Shown here one piece after another: positions 1 through 6,663 of a DNA stretch of 11,600 nucleotides. The stretch is taken from assembly GCA_036390755.1 (NCBI GenBank), contig DASWBH010000139.1:1-11600 (forward strand). Direction: 5' to 3'. Position numbers and translations under genes: made by a program. Positions within the stretch are counted from its first letter, which is position 1, and every line of letters begins with the position of its first letter. The notes below the pieces were generated by a model. It did not search any database. It was given only the letters and a program-made list of their open reading frames with translations, and was not told the origin of the DNA. Origin of the DNA: DASVHS01 sp036390755 (GTDB lineage Bacteria; Acidobacteriota; Thermoanaerobaculia; Gp7-AA8).

Positions 1-810
1 CGGCGTGAGCGCGGAGAGTGACGTCTCGACGAGCTCGGACGTGAGCTTCCGCGCGCCATCGACTCCGGCGAGCTTCACGAACGTCAGCCTCTGCGCGTCT
101 TTCCCGACGTCTTTTCCGAGCTGCGCCGCATCCGCGGTCACGTCGAGGATGTCGTCGGTAATCTGAAACGCCAGTCCGAGATTCTTTGCGTAGATCTCGA
201 TCCGCCGCAGCGTCGCCGCGTCAGCGTTCGCGAGCATGCCGCCGACCGCAGCCGCGGCAACGAACAGCGCGCCGGTCTTCCGCGAGTGGATGAACTCGAG
301 CGTGTCGAAGTCGAGGTTTGATTCGCCGCTGTGCAAGTCGACCGACTCGCCTGCGATCGTGCCGTCCCACCCGACCGCATCGACGACGCGCTGGACGATC
401 TCCTCCGCGCTCCAGCGTCGCGGTTTCACGGCGCGCTGATTCGCGGCGACGAGTCCGTACGCGTGATTGAGGAGCGCCACCGCAGCGAGGATGGCCAGGT
501 CCTCGCCGAATTCGCGGTGCAGCGCGGGCGCGCCGCGGCGCATCGTCGCGTCGTCCATCGCCGGCAGATCGTCGAGGATCAGCGACGAGGTGTGAATCAT
601 CTCCATCGCCGCCGCGGCATCGAGCACCCGTTCCGGTCTCCGCCCGAGCGCTTCCGCGACGGCCATGGTGAGGATTCCCCGGACGCGCTTGCCCTGCGAC
701 GTGATCGATTTCTGCAGCGGTGCGGCGAGCGGTTTCGGAGCGTTGACAGCATCGGCGATCCGGCGGAGATGCTTGTCGAGCAGCGCGCGCCGCATTTCGA
801 AGTAATCCAT
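1..810 (-). CDS. ispA: Polyprenyl (farnesyl/geranylgeranyl) diphosphate synthase, C-terminus cut by window edge
   Basis: This trans-prenyltransferase joins isopentenyl diphosphate to an allylic diphosphate in the cytoplasm, supplying C15 or C20 precursors for quinones and undecaprenyl carriers. I see 270 residues from the ATG at 810. Usual length is about 295-300, so roughly 25-30 C-terminal residues lie outside the window. Visible motifs are GKR near residues 40-42, the first Asp-rich motif DDLPAMDD at 80-87, RKTG at 177-180, the second Asp-rich motif in FQITDDILD at 215-223, and LGKDVGKD at 231-238. The two-residue insertion in the first motif is typical of bacterial enzymes. The residue five before the first Asp is Ser75, where E. 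coli IspA has Tyr; a small residue there usually favours a longer product, so GGPP is possible. The motif GKRxRP reads GKRVRG. The family call is firm; the product length, and hence the gene symbol, is less so. It is divergent from the chemoreceptor gene. Confidence 0.93.
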   Translation of the reverse strand, partial: MDYFEMRRALLDKHLRRIADAVNAPKPLAAPLQKSITSQGKRVRGILTMAVAEALGRRPERVLDAAAAMEMIHTSSLILDDLPAMDDATMRRGAPALHREFGEDLAILAAVALLNHAYGLVAANQRAVKPRRWSAEEIVQRVVDAVGWDGTIAGESVDLHSGESNLDFDTLEFIHSRKTGALFVAAAAVGGMLANADAATLRRIEIYAKNLGLAFQITDDILDVTADAAQLGKDVGKDAQRLTFVKLAGVDGARKLTSELVETSLSALTP

Positions 811-852
811 TGTGGACGCAAGGGATGGTAGCATCGCACTCAGCAACCATCC
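811..852. promoter_or_regulatory. Short divergent intergenic region with overlapping -10-like elements
   Basis: Only 42 bp separate the divergent start codons. The near-palindrome GATGGTAGCATC (824-835) reads TAGCAT on the plus strand (829-834) and TACCAT on the minus strand (825-830). Both match the TAnnnT -10 pattern, so two promoters could share this spot. No clear -35 or Shine-Dalgarno sequence is visible on either side. This is pattern matching only. Confidence 0.3.
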
Positions 853-3800
853 GTGGCTAAGCGAAACTTCGGGCGGCGGGAGCAGATGTGGGTGGCAGTC
901 ACCTGCTTCATCCTGCTTTTCGCGATCTTCATCTGGCTCGTGCCCGGCATGACGTTCGGGATCTGGTGGAAGGTTCTGGTCGCCTCCACCATCACCGCGG
1001 TCATTTGCGTCTACATCTTCGACCTCTGGCTTCGCCGCGACGTCGCGCGCCGCGAGAGCTCTATCGCGCTTCTCAATCGGGTGACCCGCGGCGACCTCGC
1101 CGTCAGCGCACGCGAGATCCTGCTGGAGACGCACTCCGCGCGCATGTCCGCGGCGCTTCGCGCACTCGTCACGAATCTCGACCGCACGATCCGCCGCTTC
1201 TCGCAGCTCTCGTATGACGTTGGCGAAGTGAGCACGCAGATGATCGGGCGCTCGCGGATCCTCGCCCGCAACGCCGCCGAGCAACTGCTCTCCACCGACC
1301 GTACATCCGAATCGGTGACGCAGATCGATCAGTCGATCAACGCGGTCAGGTCCAGCATGGAGGAGCTGGCGCGCAACGCCGAGGAGACGTCGACGTCGAT
1401 TCTGGAGATGTCGGCGAGCATCGAGGAAGTCACGCGCATCGCCGACACGCTCGCGCAGTTCGTCGACGAGACCGCGACCGCGTTCGAAGAGATGACCGCG
1501 TCGATCGGCGAAGTGGCGACGAACACCGAGAGCTTCTCTGCATTCGCGATCGAGACGGCAAGCTCGATGGTGGAGATGAACGCGACGACGAACGAGATCG
1601 GCCGCTCCGCGCGCGAATCCGCCGACCTCGCCCGTTACGTGAAGGACGCCGCGAACGAAGGCCGCGTCGCCGTCGAGGGAACGGTCGGCGGCATGCGGAA
1701 GATCGAGCTGTCGGTCGAGGACGCGAAGCTCGCACTGGCCGAGCTCGCGGAACGCTCGCAGGAGATCGGCGACATCATCCGCGTCATCGACGACATCGCG
1801 CGGCAAACGAACCTCCTGGCGCTGAACGCCGCGATCATCGCCGCGCAGGCTGGCGAGCGCGGAAAAGGCTTCGCCGTCGTCGCCGACGAGATCCGCGACC
1901 TCTCCGAGCGCACGTCGACTTCGACCGAAGAGATCCGCACGCTCATCCAGAACGTGCAGCGCAGCGTCGAACGCGCGTCGGGGCAGATGACGCTGAGCTC
2001 CGATCGCGTCAGCGACGGCGTCGGACTCACCGCTCGCGCCTCGCAGGTGCTCGACAAGATTCTCGAGCTCACCGATCGCTCGACTTCGTCGATCGCCGGC
2101 ATCGCCCGTGCGACCGAGGAGCAGTCGCGCGGAAGTGCGGCGGCGACGGCGGCGATCGAGGAAGTCACGAAGATGGTGCAGCAGACCGCCGCCGCGACCC
2201 AGCAGCAGTCGCAGACCGCGCGCAAAGTCGGCGAGCAGGCCGGCATGGTTCGCGACTACACGCGGCACCTCAAGCGCGCGATGACGGAGCAGGAAAGCGG
2301 CAGCCGCTCGATCAGCCGCGCCATGCAGAACGTTGCCGGCCTCGTGCAGAACGTGCTCGAGGCGACGTCGGTTCTCGCGACCGAAAGCGCGGCGATCGTC
2401 AAGTCGATGGGCGCGATCCAGCAGGGCTCGCGCGAGTCGAGCTTCGGCGTGAGCGACGTCAATCAGATGGCGTCCTCACTGGCACACGAGACCTCGCTGC
2501 TCAACCAGGAGCTCGGCCGCTTCACCCTGGCGACACCGAGCGAGGGCGGCAGCCTGACGACGTCGACGATCCTCTGGCAGCAGCTGACGTTCGATCCGAT
2601 TCACACGAACGCCGTCGCGCTGTCGTTCATGACTAAGGCGATCCATCAGAAGCTCGTCTCGTACGGCGAAGGCGCGGAGCTGCGGCCCGAGCTCGCCGAG
2701 CGCTGGGACGTCCTCGAGCAGGGACGCCACTATCGTTTTCATCTTCGCCGCGGCGTCCGCTTCCACAACGGACGCGAGGTCGAAGCGCGCGACGTCCACG
2801 ACAGCCTCGTGCGGTTACTGCTGCCCGAGAACCGCTCGCTGTCGAGCTGGATCATGCGCAGCGTGCGCGGCGCCGATGAGGTGATCAGCGGAGCGAAGCG
2901 CGAACTGTCCGGCATCGTCGCGACGGACCGGCACACGGTCGACTTCCATCTCGACGAGCCGATCGCGTTCTTCCTCTCGCTGCTTTCGATGCACGAGTGC
3001 GCGATCGTTCCGAGCGAAGAGTCGCGCGACTCCGAGCGCATGCGCCTCAATCCGTCCGGCGCCGGGCCGTTCAAGATCGCGGAAGCCGTCGAAGGGCAGC
3101 GCGTCCGCCTCGTTCGCAATCGCGACTACTGGCTGGCCGGTCTGCCGTTCCTCGACGAGCTCACGTTCCGGCTCGACCTGCGCAGCACGCGCGACGTTGC
3201 CGACGCGTTCATGCGCGGAGAGCTCGATATCGCGCATGCGATCCCGCTGAACCTCGTCGAACAGCTACGCGCCAGTCCGCAGTACGCGCCGTACCTGCTC
3301 ACGCAGGTCCAATTGCATACCTCTTACGTCGGCTACGACTCCTCGTCGCCTCCGTTCGACCGGCTGGAAGTGCGGCAGGCTCTGAACTACGCGATCGACC
3401 GCGACCGCATCAACAACGAAGTCTTCGGCGGCCTCGGCGTCGTCGCACAGGGATTACTGCCGCCGGCGCTCATGGGCTACGACCCGGCGCTCCGCGGCTA
3501 TTCTCACGACGTCGATCGCGCGCGCGACCTCCTCCAGCAGGCCGGCCACGGCGGCGGATTCGAGGTCGAGTACCGGACGTGGGACACCGACGAGTTCTTC
3601 AACTCCCGCCAGGTGCCTCTCATCATCGAGGATCTCGGCGCGGTCGGGATCCGCGTGAACGTCACGCGGCAGACCGCGACGGATGCGCGCGCGCCGCTCC
3701 GCCGGAAGGGTCACGGCAACATCTTCTGCGGCAACTGGTACGCAGATTATCCCGATCCGGACAACTTCTTCTTCACGTTCTTCGACACGCAGTCCGGCGC

Positions 3801-4053
3801 GATTCCGGGCCTGCATCACCACGCGCCCGACCTCGACGAGCAGATCGAGGACGCGCGCCGGACGCCTGACGCGCAGCAACGCGGGGAGATCTACCGCCGG
3901 CTCGACGCCCGCGTGGTCCGGCAGGCCCCGATCGCGCCTCTGTTCCACGAGCGGCTGTTCGTCGTGCACAAGCCGAACGTGAGAGGGGTGCGCACGTCGC
4001 TGGTCACACCGCCCGTGCGGTACCACGACGTCTGGTGCGAAGAAGAGGGATGA
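853..4053 (+). CDS. Methyl-accepting chemotaxis protein fused to a C-terminal family-5 solute-binding protein
   Basis: The GTG start gives 1066 residues. Two hydrophobic spans (about 12-32 and 38-60) form a hairpin with an outside loop of about five residues, flanked by basic residues, so both ends should be cytoplasmic. A HAMP-like stretch follows (about 60-115, with RGDL at 79-82). A long coiled coil (about 117-555) has its hairpin tip near 305-360, with IARQTNLLALNAA and GKGFAVVADEIRDL. The tip reads NAAIIAAQAGE, so the usual Glu and Arg are Ile329 and Gln332. EMSASIEEV-like blocks recur every 28 residues (157, 185, 213, 241). From about 575 to 1060 there is a near-complete SBP_bac_5 domain: YRFHLRRGVRFHNGREVEARDV (627-648, with two N-terminal residues as Y627 and R628), GAGPFKI, VRQALNYAIDRDRI, NWYADYPDPDNF and IAPLFHE. 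It has no signal peptide of its own. The domain therefore probably senses a peptide-like ligand inside the cell, as in the transcription factor SgrR. No CheR-docking tail and no neighbouring che operon are seen. Confidence 0.93.
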   Translation: MAKRNFGRREQMWVAVTCFILLFAIFIWLVPGMTFGIWWKVLVASTITAVICVYIFDLWLRRDVARRESSIALLNRVTRGDLAVSAREILLETHSARMSAALRALVTNLDRTIRRFSQLSYDVGEVSTQMIGRSRILARNAAEQLLSTDRTSESVTQIDQSINAVRSSMEELARNAEETSTSILEMSASIEEVTRIADTLAQFVDETATAFEEMTASIGEVATNTESFSAFAIETASSMVEMNATTNEIGRSARESADLARYVKDAANEGRVAVEGTVGGMRKIELSVEDAKLALAELAERSQEIGDIIRVIDDIARQTNLLALNAAIIAAQAGERGKGFAVVADEIRDLSERTSTSTEEIRTLIQNVQRSVERASGQMTLSSDRVSDGVGLTARASQVLDKILELTDRSTSSIAGIARATEEQSRGSAAATAAIEEVTKMVQQTAAATQQQSQTARKVGEQAGMVRDYTRHLKRAMTEQESGSRSISRAMQNVAGLVQNVLEATSVLATESAAIVKSMGAIQQGSRESSFGVSDVNQMASSLAHETSLLNQELGRFTLATPSEGGSLTTSTILWQQLTFDPIHTNAVALSFMTKAIHQKLVSYGEGAELRPELAERWDVLEQGRHYRFHLRRGVRFHNGREVEARDVHDSLVRLLLPENRSLSSWIMRSVRGADEVISGAKRELSGIVATDRHTVDFHLDEPIAFFLSLLSMHECAIVPSEESRDSERMRLNPSGAGPFKIAEAVEGQRVRLVRNRDYWLAGLPFLDELTFRLDLRSTRDVADAFMRGELDIAHAIPLNLVEQLRASPQYAPYLLTQVQLHTSYVGYDSSSPPFDRLEVRQALNYAIDRDRINNEVFGGLGVVAQGLLPPALMGYDPALRGYSHDVDRARDLLQQAGHGGGFEVEYRTWDTDEFFNSRQVPLIIEDLGAVGIRVNVTRQTATDARAPLRRKGHGNIFCGNWYADYPDPDNFFFTFFDTQSGAIPGLHHHAPDLDEQIEDARRTPDAQQRGEIYRRLDARVVRQAPIAPLFHERLFVVHKPNVRGVRTSLVTPPVRYHDVWCEEEG

Positions 4054-4118
4054 GGGATGAGGGATGAGGGATGAAGCACCGGCGCGACCTCGTCCCTCAT
4101 CCCTCAGCCCTCATCCCT
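4046..4118. repeat. Inverted heptamer array A (AGGGATG units) spanning a stop and the next start
   Basis: Four perfect tandem AGGGATG units (4046-4073) are followed by a 19-nt spacer and an inverted arm of CATCCCT units (4093-4118, one unit reading CAGCCCT). The arms can form a long hairpin. The first unit supplies the TGA stop of the chemoreceptor fusion, and the third supplies the ATG at 4064, the most upstream in-frame start of the EamA gene. The hairpin could act as a terminator or mRNA-stabilising element, although no T-tract follows. Confidence 0.85.
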
Positions 4119-4990
4119 TGATTCTGCACGCGGCGCTGTTCAGCGTGTCGGCGCTGTTCTCTCTGAACTACATCGTGTCAAAGGTGTCGATGCACGCGTT
4201 CGCGCCGCTGAGCTTCGCGTGGCTGCGAGTGACCGGCGCGGCCATCGCGTTGAACCTCGTGGTGCCGGCGCGCGGCCTCTCGCGGCGCGACTCGCTGCTG
4301 GTGGCCGGCTTCTCGGTGCTGGCGGTGGTGCTGAATCAGACGATGTTCCTGACCGGACTGGCGCTGACCAGCGCTCACATCGCCGCGATTCTGATCACCA
4401 CGATTCCGGTGTTCGCGCTGGCCACGGCGCTGGTGATGCGCGTCGAGCGCGCCACGCTGGCCAAGGTCGGCGGGATCGCGCTCGCCCTCGCCGGCGCGCT
4501 GCTGGTGATCGGCGCCGAAGGCGTGCGCGGCATCACCGATGCCCTGGCCGGTGCGCTGCTGATCACCGGGAACTGCGTCGCCTATGCCGTGTACCTCGTG
4601 GTGTCGAAGCCGGCCATGACCCGCCTCTCCCCGGCTCGCGTGATCTCGAGGATGTTCGCGATCGGCGCGGTGCTGATGTTCCCGATCGCACTGCCGGCCC
4701 TGATGCGCGAGGAGTGGCGCGCCATCCCGCGCGGCGCGTGGATCGGCCTGGCCGTCGTGATCGCCGGGCCGACCGTGGCCGCGTACGTGATCAACGCCTG
4801 GACGCTCCGGCACGCCGAGAGCTCGCTCGTGGCGGCGTACACGTACGTGCAGCCGGTGCTGACGACGGTCCTGGCCTGGCTGTTCCTGAACGAGCGGATC
4901 CGGCCGGTCGTCGCCCTGGCCGCCGTGCTCATCTTCGCCGGGGTGGCGCTGGCCGGGAAGAGAGACGTGGCGCAACCGATTATGGAGTAA
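4064..4990 (+). CDS. EamA/DMT-family transporter
   Basis: The product is a drug/metabolite transporter superfamily permease of the inner membrane with up to 308 residues and about ten hydrophobic spans in two EamA halves. The first half ends near AAILITTIPVFALATALVM. The second carries the typical SLVAAYTYVQPVLTTVLAW followed by LFLNERI. The substrate cannot be told from sequence. The start is uncertain: residues 1-18 from ATG 4064 are encoded entirely by repeat array A and are rich in Pro, Ser and Arg. TTG 4118, directly before the first membrane span, is a good alternative, and neither has a clear Shine-Dalgarno. Synonymous codon use differs from the neighbours: Val is overwhelmingly GTG and Leu mostly CTG, whereas flanking genes favour GTC and CTC. 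This may reflect transfer from another genome. It probably sits 3' of the chemoreceptor gene but may have its own promoter. Confidence 0.9.
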   Translation: MRDEAPARPRPSSLSPHPLILHAALFSVSALFSLNYIVSKVSMHAFAPLSFAWLRVTGAAIALNLVVPARGLSRRDSLLVAGFSVLAVVLNQTMFLTGLALTSAHIAAILITTIPVFALATALVMRVERATLAKVGGIALALAGALLVIGAEGVRGITDALAGALLITGNCVAYAVYLVVSKPAMTRLSPARVISRMFAIGAVLMFPIALPALMREEWRAIPRGAWIGLAVVIAGPTVAAYVINAWTLRHAESSLVAAYTYVQPVLTTVLAWLFLNERIRPVVALAAVLIFAGVALAGKRDVAQPIME

Positions 4991-5026
4991 GGTAAACACC
5001 GTCCCGACCCACCCGTCTATGAAGGA

Positions 5027-5671
5027 GTGAGCGCCCATTTGGCTGTTGTCCGATTCGGCGATGTCAGCGATTCTCCGAGCGACCGCGAGCTGATCGACCG
5101 CACGCTGGCGGGCGACGGCAGCGCGTTCGGCGTGCTCGTCGAGCGCTTCCAGCGCCGGATCTTCCGGGTTGCCTTCGCCATCGTCCGCGACGAGATGGAA
5201 GCGGACAGCGTCACGCAGGACACCTTCGTCCAGGCGTACACGCATCTGGCCAAGTTCCAGGGACGCTCCGAGTTCGAGACCTGGCTGACGCGCATCGCCA
5301 TCAACAAGTCGCGCGACTCGCTCAGGCGCCGCCGGTTCGTCAGCCTGTTCTCAGGAACCGACAGCGACGACGAGCAGTTCGTGATCGAGCCGGTCGACGA
5401 CCGACCCGATCCGGAACGGCTCCTCCTCGCATCGCAACTGCGCGCGGCGATCGAGCGTGCGGAGCGGTCCCTGTCGGCGCAACAGAAGGTGATCTTCCGC
5501 CTTCGCCACTATGAAAACCTGCCGCTCGAAGAGATCGCCCGCAACCTCGGCCTCCGCGCCGGGACGGCTCGCGCGCATCTCTTCCGGGCCATTCGCAAGA
5601 TCCGGAAAGAGCTCGAAGAATGGCGGGCTCGCCAGACCGAAGGGAACGACGATGAAACCCCATTACAGTGA
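5027..5671 (+). CDS. ECF-type RNA polymerase sigma factor
   Basis: The 214-residue protein has sigma region 2 at about 20-100 (ELIDRTLAGDGSAF, then VTQDTFVQAYTHLAKF and FETWLTRIAINKSRD) and region 4 at about 140-200 (LSAQQKVIFRLRHYENL, LEEIARNLGL, then GTARAHLFRAIRKIRKEL). Regions 1 and 3 are missing, which defines the extracytoplasmic-function group. It would redirect RNA polymerase to a small stress regulon once the anti-sigma factor encoded next lets go. The gene overlaps the anti-sigma gene by 20 nt, implying coupled translation. The start is ambiguous: GAAGGAG (5021-5027) runs into the GTG at 5027, which leaves no spacing, whereas TTG 5039 would sit 11 nt downstream of it. The conserved part begins near residue 18, so either start leaves the domains intact. 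The target promoter motif cannot be identified here. Confidence 0.93.
   Translation: MSAHLAVVRFGDVSDSPSDRELIDRTLAGDGSAFGVLVERFQRRIFRVAFAIVRDEMEADSVTQDTFVQAYTHLAKFQGRSEFETWLTRIAINKSRDSLRRRRFVSLFSGTDSDDEQFVIEPVDDRPDPERLLLASQLRAAIERAERSLSAQQKVIFRLRHYENLPLEEIARNLGLRAGTARAHLFRAIRKIRKELEEWRARQTEGNDDETPLQ
5639..5645 (+). promoter_or_regulatory. Ribosome binding site of the anti-sigma gene
   Basis: GAAGGGA lies inside the 3' end of the sigma-factor gene, 6 nt before the ATG at 5652. It is one of the few good Shine-Dalgarno matches in the window. It fixes the anti-sigma start and supports co-translation with the sigma factor. Confidence 0.7.
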
Positions 5672-6146
5672 AGCCGATCTGCTCGAGACGTACTACATGC
5701 AGCCCGGCGAATCGATGCCGGTGATGATGCACCTGGCCTCCTGCGGCGACTGCGCTGCGCGCTACGAGCGGCTCGAGCGCAAGCTCCGCGAAGCGTCAGC
5801 GTGCCCGCAGAAGCCGGAAACCTTCTGGAGCCGTCAGCGGCTGTCGATCATGCGGCGGATCGCGGCCGAGCCCGCGCGTGTCGCCCGCGTCGCTTCCGGT
5901 GCCCGCATCGCTGCCGCCGCCGTCCTCGCCTTCGTCCTCGGCGGCGCGGTGGTGTACCGCGAGGTGAGGCCCGCGCCGGCGGCGCCCGTTCGGCCGGCAG
6001 CGACCAGACTCGCGAAGGCGCCGACCGTCGCCGACATGCACGCGCCGATCAACCCGTGGCAGTCGGAAGAGCTCGAGCAGTTCCACGAAGTCGTGCAGTG
6101 GGAGTCGTGGGTCGATTCCTCGAACAACGGAGACGGATCACTTTGA
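5652..6146 (+). CDS. Zinc-finger anti-sigma factor, single-pass membrane protein
   Basis: The 164-residue protein carries the ZAS signature His-x3-Cys-x2-Cys near its N-terminus (His27, Cys31, Cys34 in HLASCGDC), the fold that many anti-sigma factors use to hold ECF sigmas at the membrane. One hydrophobic span follows at about 85-102 (IAAAAVLAFVLGGAVVY). The rest, a Pro/Ala-rich stretch and an acidic, Trp-containing tail (PWQSEELEQF), should face the periplasm. The start at 5652 has a good ribosome binding site and overlaps the sigma gene. The stop codon TGA shares its last base with the ATG of the next gene. The gene order implies that this protein inhibits the sigma factor encoded just upstream and may receive its release signal through the periplasmic protein encoded next. 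That partnership is inferred from order and motif. Confidence 0.88.
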   Translation: MKPHYSEADLLETYYMQPGESMPVMMHLASCGDCAARYERLERKLREASACPQKPETFWSRQRLSIMRRIAAEPARVARVASGARIAAAAVLAFVLGGAVVYREVRPAPAAPVRPAATRLAKAPTVADMHAPINPWQSEELEQFHEVVQWESWVDSSNNGDGSL

Positions 6147-6568
6147 TGCGCCGGCTCCTTCTCGCCACAGCGCTGGTGCTGATGGTCGCGCCCGTGCCAG
6201 CGTCCGCGCAGCTCCCGCCGGGCAAGTGGTGGCGTCGTCCGGAGACTGTGCATCAGCTCGGGCTGTCTGACGACCAGCAGAGCCGGCTCGACAACATCTT
6301 CCGCACTTCCGCGACCGAACTGATCGACCTTCGCGCCGACACCGAAAAGCTCTCGATCGCCATCCGCGGCGAGCTCGATCAGGAGCAGATCAACCGCGAG
6401 AACCTGCGCAGACTGGCCGGACGCCTGAGCGACGCGCAGGGCCGCCTCTTCGAGCGCGAGCTGATGATGCTCGTCGACATGCGCGGCGTGCTCAACGACG
6501 AGCAGTGGCGGCAGTTGCGCGCCGACCTCGATCATCCGAGGCCGCATCACGGAAGGCCGCCCCAGTAG
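6146..6568 (+). CDS. Spy/CpxP-like (LTxxQ) periplasmic protein, possible sensor or chaperone
   Basis: The 140-residue product begins with a clear signal peptide (MRRLLLATALVLMVAPVPASA, 21 residues as M1-A21, cleavage before Gln22). The mature part is helical and charged, with two LTxxQ-type motifs: LGLSDDQQSRL (38-48) and VLNDEQWRQL (115-124). The GKWWRRPE start of the mature chain is typical of acidobacterial and myxobacterial Spy/CpxP or heavy-metal-resistance family proteins. There is no cysteine, and histidines cluster at the tail (His130, 134, 135), so metal binding is possible but unproven. Its ATG overlaps the anti-sigma stop by one base, so it is the third gene of a tightly coupled operon. 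The arrangement recalls cnrYXH, where a periplasmic CnrX controls an anti-sigma/sigma pair. Its role as sensor, brake or chaperone output is inference. The stop codon lies at the edge of repeat array B. Confidence 0.85.
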   Translation: MRRLLLATALVLMVAPVPASAQLPPGKWWRRPETVHQLGLSDDQQSRLDNIFRTSATELIDLRADTEKLSIAIRGELDQEQINRENLRRLAGRLSDAQGRLFERELMMLVDMRGVLNDEQWRQLRADLDHPRPHHGRPPQ

Positions 6569-6655
6569 TTGTCAGTTGTCAGTTCTCAGTTGTCGTTCCG
6601 CGATGCATCGCCCCGACAACCGACAACCGACAACCGACAACCGATAACCGATAAC
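6567..6655. repeat. Inverted heptamer array B (AGTTGTC / CGACAAC units)
   Basis: Four AGTTGTC units (6567-6594, the third reading AGTTCTC) are followed by a 19-nt spacer and six inverted units: CGACAAC four times (6614-6641) and CGATAAC twice (6642-6655). In register the arms pair as GTTGTC with GACAAC, with one mismatch per unit. The array starts inside the TAG stop of the Spy-like gene and ends 8 nt before the GTG of the ABC gene, filling the whole gap. It could serve as a terminator or a transcript-end stabiliser. Confidence 0.85.
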
Positions 6656-6657
6656 AT
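6652..6657 (+). promoter_or_regulatory. Possible -10 element for a leaderless ABC-gene transcript
   Basis: TAACAT overlaps the last unit of array B and ends 6 nt before the GTG at 6664. A start of transcription at the usual distance would fall on or next to the start codon. No convincing -35 is seen, so this is only a candidate. Confidence 0.25.
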
Positions 6658-6663
6658 CAATCC

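Noticed and set aside
221..850. Arg-rich open frame on the minus strand overlapping the prenyl synthase
   Set aside because: It is out of frame with a gene carrying all prenyl-synthase motifs, and its composition is the Arg/Ala/Gly bias of a GC-rich shadow frame.
4046..4118. Array A as a CRISPR array
   Set aside because: The units are 7 nt, contiguous and inverted, with no unique spacers and no cas genes nearby.
5019..5030. Three-codon frame ATG AAG GAG TGA before the sigma factor, as a leader peptide
   Set aside because: It is better explained as a Shine-Dalgarno sequence; nothing suggests attenuation.
4178..5245. Long minus-strand frame opposite the EamA and sigma genes
   Set aside because: It is His/Arg/Gln-rich without recognisable motifs and antisense to two clear genes.
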